DNA from: Tetraselmis striata
Taxonomy: Eukaryota; Chlorophyta; Chlorodendrophyceae; Chlorodendrales; Chlorodendraceae
Direction: 5' to 3'
Assembly: GCA_006384855.1 (NCBI GenBank)
Contig: VCJN01002143.1
Coordinates: 146,482 to 210,481 of the forward strand
Length of the DNA stretch: 64,000 bases
Shown: positions 1 through 10,920 of the stretch, one piece after another
Layout of the letters: each line of letters starts with the position of its first letter
Numbering within the stretch: position 1 is the stretch's first letter
The notes under the pieces: generated by a model
What the model was told of the DNA's origin: nothing
Seen by the model: only the letters and a program-made list of their open reading frames with translations
Database searches by the model: none
Position numbers and translations under genes: made by a program

Positions 1-3000
1 AGGAGGCAACTGACGGAGCCATAGCCGACGCGGCAAACCTCATCATGGACGTTGGGATCGACGGGGTCCAGCTCACCATATTCAAGCATCACTCCGCTAC
101 TGTGTATGTGTCACGGGTAGCCAATGTCCCGCGGTAAGGCTGTATATGCATGCGTGCATGTGGTGTTGATGCCCCTTGTTTTGATTGTAGAGCTAACGTT
201 TACTGAATATATATCCCCTCTGTTACCATGCCACTTTGCTGACAGGCACTGTGCAGCTGGAGCGTCCAATTCTGAAATCCTGATTGTGGTGCCTGGGCCG
301 CATGAAGCGCCCAACACTGGGATTTTCTTGAAGGAGACCTTCGCTGCGATGAAGCAATCACAGGAGGAACCCCTTCCGTTTGGCCGGCGCTATGCCGCGC
401 CATCGTCGTCAAGTGCTGCTGATGCACCGCCAACTACTGATGGTACCCCCCCCCCCTTACCTCCTCCATTTATGTGCAAGATATGCTAATATAAAGTGCT
501 CTCTCATGCTAAACGGTATGACATATATATGCATATGCTATTATAAAATATACTCAACCAGCGTATGTGTGGCTTGTGCAAATGCAGATGCCCCCCCCCC
601 CCCCCGGTGGCCGCAGTAAAGTGTTCCTTGGAGCGCTTCACAATGACTCTCTTGCCAGGTACAAGCTGATTGGTAGGGGCTACCACGCGGCTTTCTTTGC
701 CTGCATGTGGTGCCTCTTCCAGGGCATCCACTTGGACGGAGTTGTGCGCTTCCTGGGGTACTTCGCAGCCGCTGCGCAGACACTATGGCATCAAGCGTTC
801 AACCCTATTCTGACCCCGGGGAACGGAGTGAGGGATACGCGGGCGCGGCAGGAGGGCGAAGCGCAGAAGCGATGCATCACGGAGGTTCTGCGAGACCCCG
901 GACGGCAATGCGTCCAGTCGTGCTTTGCCGGCGCGGATGGCTCCATGCTCACGGACACCGAGCTGGAAGCGCTCCAGCGCGCCTCCACCGTTGGCAAGCT
1001 GCCCAAGGGACTTACTGGCTCCGCCCATGTGCATGCTACATATGACATTCTGGGCGCCACATTCAGTATCGTGAACTCCCACGCTCTGCCGTTACATCAT
1101 GCCCTCCTGTTGGGGGTGGTGAAGACGTTTTTGCTCAAGATGGGGGAGGTGCAGGTGCGGTCCCATGGCCTTGGCAGCGCCATGATCAAGTTCAAGAATT
1201 TCTATCGGGTGTGACGCCCTTGCGTGCATGCATACCTGCGTGTATATTATTGTCAATACAGTGTTGTAGGCCGGCGACTGACATGTGACTGCTTCGTTTG
1301 TCCTGCTTGCAGATATACGATTAGCGCGTGAAAAACATCAAGGTGACGAATGACTTCGGGCGGCCTCCCATCATCATCATGGGCGGCTCTTCCATGTTTC
1401 CGAACTGGACAGCGGAGAGCTTTCAAGACTTCATTCTTACATACTCGCACTCGGCCATGGAGTGCCCCCCCTTCCCTTCTAACATTTCATGTTTCCCCTT
1501 TGTGGATTGCTGTGCCTGATGCGGACCACTAACTGCACATGCATGTTGCCGTGCTGTGCGCAGTGACCTCTTGAAGAAGCTGCCGAAGCACTGGCACGCC
1601 GCTTTCATGCGCCTAGCTGTTGTATGCCGTCATTACCTGAGGGCAGATGCGGCAGTATATGCCAAGCCTGGTGAGACAAAGGCGTCGTTGCTTGGGCGGA
1701 TACTGGAGACGGACAACGCCATCGACAACCGTCGCCTCGATGGCGCAGCCAACCTGATACGCTTCGCGAAGATATGCGAGCATCTCTGCGGGGACTTCCG
1801 CTTGATGTGCAGCAACCTGCATGTGCTTGTGTGCAGGTTGGCAGCTCAGGAGAAGGCACGGGGCTGCACAGCCCGGGAAGTTGAGATGTTTCTGGAGAGG
1901 GGTGTCAGCCCCCCCCCCCCCCCCCCCCCACCTTGCTGCCCCTGTGCGTGATGTCATGTGGTCGCTGACATCAAATAACTGCTTGCTGCGTGCAGGTAAG
2001 GTACTTCCGGAAGGTCATTGTTGGCAAGTGCAGCAAGGACCCAGAAAGGACTTTCGCTGTGGAGGTCATGAAGCAGGTGCGCCCCCCGTCCACCCCCCCC
2101 CCCCCCCCCCCCCCCGCCCTCTGTCCCGCTGCCCCTATGCTGTCATTTGTCTCATTGCCCATGTTGATATGCAGATGAGGCTAGAGGACTTTGAGCTCCT
2201 TTACAATGACATGGTCACCAGCATGCGCCGGGACCGGGGCAGTAAATCAACAACGGCGAAGAAGGCACACGCAGCTTTGGGTGCTGTTGGGGGGCAGTCA
2301 GCAAGGCGCGGGTGCAGGAAGAGTTCTGCGAGGAGGGGGTTGATGTCCACGCACACACCGTTGCTCTCTTCAAGACGTATGTGGAGGAGTTTGGCCCAGA
2401 CAGGCTGAAGGTGCAGGACATAAGGGAGGGTACAACCAACATAAAGTAAGTGTTGTTGTTGGCATCCGTGTCTGCTAGGGTCCCTGTGTCTTATTCAAGA
2501 TATATAATAATTACATTAGTATATAATATCTTACATCCATCATCTGTCCGATTATGGCACTCCCCCCCCCCCCCCCCCCAGGATGACCTACTATGGCCGA
2601 ATGGAGGCCTTGAAGCCCGACCAGGAGTCCTACACGGTGTACTGCTCCCGTGCCTACAACCGTCTGCCGAAAGGCAACGCGTGGGTGCTCACCGCCCAGC
2701 GATGGGAGAAGTGGGGTGCAGGGCTCGTGCCGGTGGACTTCTACATCCGTCAGACTACTGAACAACGGAAGGACCTGGCATTCATGCCAACCGGCTCTGC
2801 AGAGGCCGAGAACCAGGACATGTTCCAAGAGATGCTGCAGGTCGAGGTAAGTTATTTCGTTGTCGCTGAGCGCCACCGCAAAGACAACGCGCTGGCTGCG
2901 CCTCCCGTTGTCTTTGCAGTTGGAGATACCCACCGTGGGAGCCGCGTGCCATCAGCGCCTATCAACACTGGACTGTGGGAGGGCCCGATCAACACTGTCT

Positions 3001-3340
3001 TCCAGCAGGACTTCGTCTTCCCGCCCAGCATTGTGCATGGCAGATTGGTCACATACACATGGACAAAGGCCATCATCACTGCTGGCAGGGGGCGGCGGCA
3101 AAGGGCCGCTGCTGATGCTGTGCCCAGGCAGATGATCAGGTGATGGGCCACCTGTGTCATATATTATTGCAATAGCGTCCTACATGTTGTTGTTGTTGCT
3201 TTGCTGCACTTTGCGCTGATGTTGATCTTGCTGCCCGGCACAGGTGGTGCTCCTACGTGAAGCACTACTCCCATGCCAAGGACATCGCCGCCCTTGATGA
3301 GGATGATGGCGGTGTTGATGCTGGCAGTAGTAGCATCTAG
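1..3340 (+). CDS. Tnp2-like DDE transposase gene, 5' truncated by window edge
   Basis: Seen: a chain of open exons near 3-133, 246-442, ~588/617-1208, 1325-1461, 1564-1903, 1996-2076, 2175-2445, 2582-2846, ~2920-3137 and 3244-3340 (TAG). Most junctions are GT-AG with matching phases. The protein follows the order of plant Tnp2 (En/Spm, CACTA-type) transposases: a DGVQLTIFKHHS segment, then EILIVVPGPHEAPNTGIFLK, then LPLHHALLLGVVKTFLLKM (like the family's MH-LGVVK motif), then FPNWTAESFQDFILTYS and a C-terminal helical part with CSNLHVLVCRLA. Known: this family cuts and pastes DNA transposons. Inference: a transposase or a domesticated relative. Odd: about nine introns, a one-base frameshift near 2290 in a G run, and unresolved phases at the exon 2/3 and 8/9 junctions. 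No terminal inverted repeat was recognised. Assignment is from motif order recalled by eye. Confidence 0.6.
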
Positions 3341-3612
3341 GCAGCAACAGTGGCGTTTGTGAATTGAGCATATATCACTGTGAGAATGAGATGTGACGTA
3401 AATGTCCCCTACTGGTGACGAACGATGACATACGGGGACGATGCGTGACGTATGAGGGACGTGGATTTCATACCGAGTAGCGACGACTATCTCGCGCGAC
3501 GTGTAAAGTACTGCGCGAATTTCTCGTTCGATAATTTCATCAAATTGATATGCGCACGCGGGCTCGCGTGTCGCGCGCCGACGCGGAGCCCCCGGGCTAA
3601 GTACAGGCGGCT

Positions 3613-3822
3613 GCACGTACTCCCTGCACATCCCTGCACATCCCTGCACATCCACGGCACATCGCTGTGCACATCGCTGCACATCCCTGCACATCCGTTG
3701 GACATCCGTTGCACATCCCTGCACATACATCGTTGCACATCCCTGCACATCCCCGCACATCCGCTGGACATCCGTTGCACATCCTTGCACATACATCGCT
3801 GCACATCCCTGCACGCGCATGA
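3613..3822. repeat. Decamer tandem repeat (GCACATCCCT family)
   Basis: About twenty tandem copies of a 10-base unit, TGCACATCCC with variants (ACATCCGTTG, ACATCGCTGC). A second-order period of about 65 bases is visible: GGACATCCGTTGCAC recurs at about 3700 and 3765, each followed by a CACATACATCG variant. Both strands stay open across it, which produces spurious Cys/Met/Asp-rich ORFs on the minus strand. Confidence 0.9.
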
Positions 3823-3910
3823 AGTACGGGGTCGCCTGACGGTCACCGCCGCTCACCGCTGAACCAAGCGCGGACAGCCGCGCACTCGCATCGCATGTTG
3901 ACCGCCTCGC

Positions 3911-4459
3911 ATGAACAGCAAATCGCCCTGCTCGCCCCCCACTGCCACCATGGCCTCCGCCAGTACCTTCCATAACGTTGCCGGCCCGGATGACGCCTCG
4001 TGGAAAGGCTTCATGCTGCAAAGTGGGTCGCCCGAGCCCCCGCCTGCCCCGCGCAGCCCGCCCCTGCGCTACTACCTCACGACCGTCAGCGCCGACCGCT
4101 CGTCGAATGTTTCTGACGGGGTCAAGCTGAACGGCCCCTTGACCACCGCCCGCCTTCGCGAGGCCAGCAGCACCGCCAACCAGACTGCGCAAGGGGTGTA
4201 CGTATTCACTTCCCTAGCGGAGGCGCAAGACGAGACAGATCTGGGCTTCGACGCGGCGTACGTGTGCAGCTGCGATTTGTCACAGATAAAGGAAGCCGGG
4301 TTTCGCGTGGCCGGCGGTGGTCTTATCCAGCTCTACACTCGCCCGACCGCGGTATCGCGTATGTCTTTAGCGTCGGTAACCGGACTCGGGAGCGCCGTCG
4401 CGCAGCTCATCTCTGAGACGCAGCAGGCGAATCGCTGGCACGGAGAGGCAGCGGTCTGA
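3911..4459 (+). CDS. Single-exon ORF, 182 aa, function unknown
   Basis: Open from ATG at 3911 (second in-frame ATG at 3950) to TGA at 4457-4459, followed by AATAAA-type sequence at 4522-4527. GC-rich codon use resembles the real genes here. Residues 1-50 are Pro/Ser-rich. A compact domain follows, starting LRYYLTTVSADRSSNVSDG and continuing GVYVFTSLAEAQDE and AYVCSCDLSQIKEAG. The pattern of a short strand and TT..A, then G-L, then GVYVFTS and A is loosely like ADP-ribosyltransferase/KptA-type folds. That is a weak resemblance, not an assignment. It lies just after the decamer repeat and between transposon remnants, so it could belong to a mobile element. Confidence 0.45.
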   Translation: MNSKSPCSPPTATMASASTFHNVAGPDDASWKGFMLQSGSPEPPPAPRSPPLRYYLTTVSADRSSNVSDGVKLNGPLTTARLREASSTANQTAQGVYVFTSLAEAQDETDLGFDAAYVCSCDLSQIKEAGFRVAGGGLIQLYTRPTAVSRMSLASVTGLGSAVAQLISETQQANRWHGEAAV

Positions 4460-4559
4460 ACGCGCTGTCCCAGGTGCCCCCTCCCCTCATGTATCCGGCG
4501 TGTTCTTGTTATTTCCAGTTCAATAAATAAAGACGAACCTAACAAACGAATCCGCCTGC

Positions 4560-5601
4560 TACTCCTTCCCGAGCAGCGGCGCTCAAGCACCACTTCGATG
4601 CCGCTTTCGACGCGTTCTACCCCATCGACGGTGTCACTGGACTGCCCTACCTGGACGTAGAAATCCCAGGGTATACAATAAGGGCCACATTATCAAGCGC
4701 TTCAAAGAGCTCGCTGCGACTGCCACCGGCCTCGCCTACGACATGATTCCCGGCGCGCCCACCGACTACGTCCTGCGCAAGCAGATTCAAAAGGCCGCCC
4801 GCAGCCGCAAGAGTAACTGGCCACTTTCCAAGAAGTGGCCGGAGAGGAAGACTCAGGTCATCCAGCTTTGGGCAGCAACGTGGTGGGGCAGGTACTACAC
4901 GGAGTCCGTCACCAAAGGGACGACCGCCGTCCCCCCACCCTATTTGACCGTGGAGGAGGAGCAAGCTGCCCTGCTTAACTCGGTGACGCCGACGCATGCA
5001 ACAAGGGTTCCCGACCCTCCCACACCCCCAGTGCAGAGGTGCGCTTGCCGGCTGCCTTACCTGCTCATCGTGTATCTGCTGATGTTGTTGCTGCCTGAGT
5101 GTCGGCGACTTAGTGTTTTTTCTTACATCACTACCGCAGGTCCGGAATCGACCAGAACGGCGCACCGGTGCAAGACATGTCTACCGGCTCCTGCCCCCCT
5201 CCCCCGTTCGCTCGATCAGCTCATGTTCCCCGTGCTACTAAAGCCCCAGCGCTCCAGGACGCTACTAACCGGAAGCATGTAGTTCATGCAACGTGTCACT
5301 TCCAACTTTGCGGATACTTCGAGGATGCATGCTGGACGCCAGAAGAAGCAAGCGCAACGGGCGCGCGCGGCGGCATCCAGGCCAGCCCCGTCATACAAGC
5401 CCCTTAGCCGTGGGGCGCAGATGGCAGCAACTGTCATGAATAACATACCCGCAGAAGTAGCTGCAGGCAGCAAGGGGCAGTCAGCTCCCGAGCCGGCAGC
5501 GGGCATAGCACCACAGGCCGGCGGCAGGAAGAGGCCGGCGGCAGCGGAGCCAGCCGGCCGCCGGGGCGGGCACGGGCCGGGGGCGGTAGTAGACCCATTG
5601 T
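4560..5601 (+). pseudogene. Broken ORF downstream of the 182-aa gene
   Basis: Two stretches look coding but lie in different frames. The first (4572-4660) reads LKHHFDAAFDAFYPIDGVTG. From about 4664 another frame reads YNKGHIIKRFKELAATATG and continues into KKWPERKTQVIQLWAATWW by about 4890. A further Ala/Pro-rich frame (about 5330-5601) ends at TAA. The switch near 4662 has no room for an intron. The family is not recognised. The basic, Trp-rich middle could be nucleic-acid binding. Probably a decayed mobile-element ORF. Confidence 0.35.
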
Positions 5602-6040
5602 AATTAAATTTCTAGTATTTCCCTAATACTTTATGCAGTTGCCGACCCCTCCGCCATAAATCCGAAAATGTCCGGTGCCTTGACGTTAAATTTGACAGCA
5701 AGGAGTGGGCGCGCATGTGTCCGCTTAACCACATCCCGAAGCTCGACGCTCATTGGCCGTTGATCCAGCCTGGCACCTCACCTTTATTAAATCACAAAAC
5801 CAACCGTGACTACCGTGTAATGCATTTTTGCAGCCATTGTTGTGTATCGACCCGTACCGTACTGCCCCGCCTGCTCGTCATCATCACTCGTCATCACGCG
5901 GGTATCTTCCGCGCGTACTCGTGAGGGCGCGCGCCTGTAGCAGATATGAAGGGCGGCGATTCCCGTAAAGTACAGTGACTCATGTACTCGTGTCGTACTT
6001 TGTGCACTCGTGACTACCGAGTACCCGCTACTCGCTATAG
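5602..6040. other. Spacer, no gene supported
   Basis: AT-richer than its surroundings, with short ORFs only. Contains GAGTAC/GTACTCG-like words near 5990-6030 of the kind that recur in other spacers of this window. Confidence 0.4.
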
Positions 6041-6042
6041 TG

Positions 6043-6125
6043 ATTACATGAGCTAGGCGCGAACATTCAAGAAATCCACACAGAAATCCAGAAGGAAATC
6101 CAGCTACGGGCCAACAGAGGCGGGA
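6043..6125. repeat. Dispersed repeat copy (ATTACATGAGCTAG end)
   Basis: Starts GATTACATGAGCTAGG and contains TTCAAGAAATCCACACAGAA and GGAAATCCAGCTACGGGCC. The reverse complement of the same sequence is at 39394-39490 with few differences. Its terminal word TTACATGAGCTAG is shared by the fold-back repeat at 39723-39793 and the relic at 51048-51090. Probably a short non-autonomous element or a terminus of one. Confidence 0.75.
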
Positions 6126-6208
6126 ACCGCCATGGTAGCCTCCGACCAGGCATCGCCACCAGCCAGCCGCCGCTCCACGCAGTAGGGACGCTCTCCCCAG
6201 CACACAAT

Positions 6209-6810
6209 CCCGGGCCACTTACAATCCGGAACTAGGCCGAATGTAATGTGAAGGCGCCGACAGGAAAGGAGCTTCGAAGTTCAGGTCTCGCAGCAAGGAG
6301 CGGAAGTGGGGGGGTCCAACCCAGAACGGGGCGCCACGGGCGTGCAACAGACGCAGGCCACCCAACGCCAGATGCGCCGCCAGCTCGGTCGCGTCCTTTT
6401 CCGCCAAACGTAGAACGCCTTCCCTAGCACAACATCCCGGGCCACTCCAATAGCGGCGCTGAGCCGAATGTGATGTGGAGGCGCCAACAGGACAGGAAGA
6501 GAGAAAGTGCTCAACGAGTAGGGAATGCAGAGCCGACCGGGCCAGCAACGACGTAAGACGCCGGTGTCTAGCGCGCTTTGTTCCGCCCAGCGCCAGATCC
6601 CCCGCCAGCTCGCTCGGTCGCGTCCCCTTCCGCCGAACGTAGAACTCCCTTCCCAGCACAACATCCCGGGCCACTCCAATAGCGGCACTAGGCCGAATGT
6701 AATGTGGAGGCGCCGACAAGACAGGAAGGGAGAGGGTGCTCAAAGAACAGCGAACATGGATTTGACCGCACCAGCAACGACGTAAGACGCCGGTGTCCAG
6801 CTCACACTGC
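6209..6810. repeat. Tandem repeat, ~228-bp unit, about 2.6 copies
   Basis: CCCGGGCCACT recurs at 6209, 6436 and 6665 (spacing 227 and 229). Copies 2 and 3 are very similar: GCCGAATGTRATGTGGAGGC follows each, and CGACGTAAGACGCCGGTGTC occurs at 6549 and 6778. Copy 1 is diverged in its middle. The unit is close to 76 codons, so minus-strand ORFs stay open across it. I see no convincing protein. Confidence 0.85.
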
Positions 6811-8283
6811 TCCTCCGCGGCAGTGGCAGCACGGGCGGGGCCAAGGCAACCAAGGCGCCACCCGTGCACGATCCCCGCCCCCATCCCCAGCCGGGGGTGG
6901 AGGCGGAGGAAGGGCCCGCGATTCCGAGGGCCGAGGACGGTCGGCGGGCCCGCCCAGGCGGCGGTGGGTGGGTGGGAGATAATAGTACTTTGATGCAGGG
7001 CTCCGCTGCCGTACTCATCCTTCCCGTCAAGTTTAAAGTACTGTGACGCCTAACGTTAGACGCGATACATACAGGCGACTACTCGCGCCAGGTAGTCGTT
7101 AAACGCGGTTAAGCGGACCCCGTTTCGACGAGTGCCGCTTTAGATGCCGCTGCGGCGGGACCCGGGGCGTCGCCGACTATAGGGCGGCGTGTTTTGGTAT
7201 ATGGCGAGGGGGCATCCTACTTTCGCGGGGTGGGGAAGGTGCATCGTCTCGGGAGGCTGGGGCTCGTGTCCGAGTCGGCATGCATAGAGTAAGCTGACAC
7301 TCTGCTCGACTGCTAGTGCGCGAGCCGGTTGAGGCGAGCGCAAAGCAGCGAGTGCCGGTGCCCGAGGGTGGATCCCTTAAGTCGTAGTGCTGGTGCGGGC
7401 CCGCCGACCGCGGGGGTCGTGCGCAATACAACATAGCGAATGTACTGTTAACCTGTATCTAGATGGCTACATCTGACCATATATCTATATCTCGGTATAT
7501 TTCACGCGGCATTTATCTTACATGCTATATTTCTCTGCTGGCCCGGTGTGAGGGGATGCGCTTATGGTGGCGAGAGTCTGTGCTACTCCGAGGTTGAGGG
7601 TGAGAGTATTATGATTACAGTTCCGGCAGGGCGCCGTGCTGATATATCAGCAGGGCGCCGGGCAGCCGACAGGGCGCACGCGCAGCCGCTACGAGTGTTG
7701 CGCGCGCTACGCGCCTTAATGTGTGCTATTGTTGATTAGGGTTAGTGAGGGTATAGGATATATCCTCACACCCGGTCCACTTAGCGACTACAGCGACATC
7801 ATTACACATTTAAAGTAATATGTTAAATAAATATTTTGTCGCTATTATCCCTGCAACCCTTCCGCCCGTTCTTGCTGTATATCAGTTTTGTTATTCAAAT
7901 TCGCATGTTATAACATATGTAATATGCGACAATATTCGGTATATTCGGTATAACATTCATTACGAGGTTACCACGATGAGGTCTGTGCGCGAATTGCACG
8001 AATCACAAATACGCTACGGGTACCTGTACTCACTGAAAATACGCGCTACCTGGAGGTTCGAGCTCCCGATGGACAGCGCCCCGGCGGCCAGGCAGTGTGG
8101 GCCCAGAGGATGACACCTTTATAAGGCGCACTCTTGCACAGCCGCGGCCCAGACAGTCGTGGCATGCCATTTCCCCGGACCTCGAGCAGCAAGCAACCTC
8201 CTGCGGCGTTGCCGTCTCCCCTCTCCCCCCGCTCCTTTTCCACCCAGCACTACTCCGTCCGTCCAGCACAACTCGGAAACGCG
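6811..8283. other. Spacer upstream of the TOG gene
   Basis: No gene supported. Up to about 6990 it is GC-rich. From 7440 to 8000 it is AT-rich, with many TATATC and GGTATA words and a TAGCGACTAC word at 7782-7791. The last 200 bases before 8284 may be promoter and 5' UTR of the TOG gene. Confidence 0.35.
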
Positions 8284-10920
8284 ATGGGCAGCGCGTTCTC
8301 GAAACGGAAGCGTTCGCCGGAGGCGGTATCAGCCGCGGGCCGGCAGGTTGACTCCGCCCCGGCTCGGCTTGATGGTGGCGGTGTCGCGGAAGCTCCCGAG
8401 GCGGCCGCTGCCGCAGCCCAGTCGGCTCAGCGCCGCCCAGGAAGCGCTGACGGAGCGTTTAGGGCGTCTGCGCCGCCGATGCCGACACCAGCTAAGGTGG
8501 TGCGCCCTCCCTGCAATGATGCAATCGTCTTGATCGAACTTGTCCCTAGTTGCCAGTAACATGCGAGGGTAGTGGGCGGCATGCGCTTATGGTAGTACGA
8601 GTACGAGTACTACCAGTAGCAAAATGTAGCACCAGCAATATTAACCGCCGCCTCATTATTAAGATGACTGATTAATTGGAAAAAAGTAGCAGTAGTAGCA
8701 CAATAACCGTGTCGAGATTGTGGACTTGTCGTACTGGTCCTACAAGTAGCGGATGGCGACCAGTACAATACAGCAGTACTGCTACCCCTGCTCGTACCCG
8801 CCCTATACATACAGCTAGCCGCACGGATAGCGACTACAGTACACCTAAGGATTGTTTATTTGAGATTATTACCGCCAGCAACATGTGTATGTACGTAGCG
8901 CTATATTTTCCACGAGTCCGCGCCCTACCAGCGTTTGCACCGACGCGCGGCTCCTGTGACATGCATGCCGCCAAGGCATCGGTTTACCAGACCTGCAGCG
9001 ACAGTAGCGACTACAGCTGCGCGCGCGCTGATACGGGTAGGCAGCTGATTTGCTAGCGCTATGCTTGGCGGGAGCTATCGAAGGAGTTGTCCTTGTAGTC
9101 AAATGCCAGACGACCCAACGTCATCACTTGCGTTAAATAATATGCCCGGGTACGCGCAGCTTTCCCTGGCGATACGGGCGCACCTCTAGGGTACTGCTTT
9201 CGATATTATGGGTAGGTACGGACGAGCGTGGAACCTTTCTTGCAATGCTTCCGATCGCCCCCGCGAATACGCGCATGTCACTCATCCCTCATCCTCATAC
9301 ACCATCATCTCATCCTGATGATTCGTGCCTCAGCTGACCTTTCTCGCACTGGGCAAGCCTTTCACACGGCGGCTTAGAACGTGGGCGACATATACGTCGC
9401 GATTTCAACAGCTTCTTGCCGAGCAATACTCGTGCTTGTGCCCCGACAGCGCCAAGCCTTTCGTGTTGCGGTTCGCCAGATATGCCGCCTCCCGGTCGCG
9501 CAGCGGAAGAGCTAACCATGGCACACACGCCTCGCTCGCTTGCAGTCCGGCAAGACGCTGCCATCCGCACCGCCGCTTCCACCCCAAGTGACCGCTGCAG
9601 ATGACCAGTCAGAGGCGATCCCAACGGCGCCCGCCCTTCCTGAGGGCGCAACTGAGCTGATGGGTGTGTACAACGAGAGCCTGGTGCGAGGACTGTTTGC
9701 ATTGATGTGGGGCGACCGCGAGGACAGTTTGAAGGCCGTCCTCCGACAGCTGGACGACTCTCCATTCCTCAGTTCGACCAACAGCCAGATGATTTGGAAT
9801 GTGACAATCGAGATCCTGGCGCGCGCTCTGAAGTGAGTGGCGCACGATTTACGTAGGCCATTGCGTGCTACTGTCCATTCCCCGTGCTCACTCCGCACCT
9901 TTCTCCTGACAAACCGCGCGACAGCAATTTACAATTTAGCATTTATGCTGGCTTTTGCGCAGGGTAATTATTGGCTCTGTACCCATATACACACCCTGTT
10001 TGCCCTTTTGCCACTCTGTTACCCTGAGCGGCATATCTCCCTGGCATGCCCCAATGCAAGCCATCCATGCCGCCTCTAACTTGGCTGGCTTTTATGCAGG
10101 GACAAAGTGGTGCCGGTGTACTTCAGCGCGTTGGAGGTGTTGAAGGCGCTCATGGCCAACCTGGGCCCATCTGTGAGCAAACAGGCACTGCACGAAGGCC
10201 TAGCTAAGCTGCTGCCTACCATTCTGCAGCGAGTGGGCAACCTCAATGCTCGCATCCACTCCGCTTCTCTGCAGGCGCTCCTCTTTGTAGCTGCGGACCG
10301 GCGCGTGAGCACTGAATTTGTGGGACCCTACGTCCTTGCGCCGATTAAGAAGAAGAGCGGCCAATCGGCGCTGTATATTGGCCGGCTGGAACTGATCCAG
10401 CAGATGTTGAAGGAGTTCAGCAGCACCCGCGGACTGAGCGTGGATGCAGGTGATGGGTTTCGCCACTGCAGCGCTAGACTCACCCGACGAGAAGCTGCGC
10501 CGAGGAGCTGTGCGCGTGGTGTGCCAGCTCTACAGCCTGCAGCGCATGGCAGGAGGCACTCTGGATGAGAAGCATCTCGTGGGTCTGAAGCCTGCAATCC
10601 TGAAGAAGCTGCGTGCGAAATTCGCTGATATCGACGGCGTGTCGCCTCCGCCAATGGATGGCGATCAGAAGGCTGGCGGTCGGCGCAAGGAGCTGGTACC
10701 CCTGAAACCAATGAACAACACACTGCCCCACCCTGACGGCGCTGCCTTCCCTAGTAAAGCCCGCAAGGGCGGCAGCAAGGTGGCAGGAGGGCGCAAGCAG
10801 CCCCGTCTAGACAAGCAGGCGCCGGAGCTGTGGGATGAGCTGCCGTCCATGATCCCCGCCAATACTCAACACTTTGACCATCTGGAGGAAGACCTCATGA
10901 ACGAGATCCTCAACCAATGA
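8284..10920 (+). CDS. CEP104-like TOG-domain protein, one frameshift
   Basis: Proposed exons 8284-8496, 9546-9832 and 10100-10920; both junctions are phase-consistent. Exons 2-3 encode a HEAT-repeat TOG domain: ESLVRGLFALMWGDREDSLK, IWNVTIEILARALKDKVVPV, KLLPTILQRVGNLNARIHSA and ATAALDSPDEKLRRGAVRVV. The order and spacing match the TOG domain of CEP104, a ciliary-tip and centriole tubulin-binding protein. Proposed exon 1 starts MGSAFSKRKRS, an N-myristoylation consensus (G2, S6), then a Pro/Ala linker; this exon is less certain, and ATG 9660 is an alternative start. Odd: one extra base near 10446-10450 breaks the frame inside the TOG domain. The CEP104 N-terminal jelly-roll and zinc fingers are absent; a basic tail (about 10640-10800) and acidic end replace them. 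A membrane-anchored microtubule-binding role is inference. Confidence 0.65.

Noticed and set aside
3164-4192. 342-codon minus-strand ORF
   Set aside because: It crosses the decamer satellite, whose period keeps frames open, and is antisense to the better 182-aa ORF. Composition follows the repeat (Cys/Met/Asp).
10400-10450. A small intron to explain the TOG frameshift
   Set aside because: The only AG/GT choices give introns of about 10-40 bases without normal donor context.
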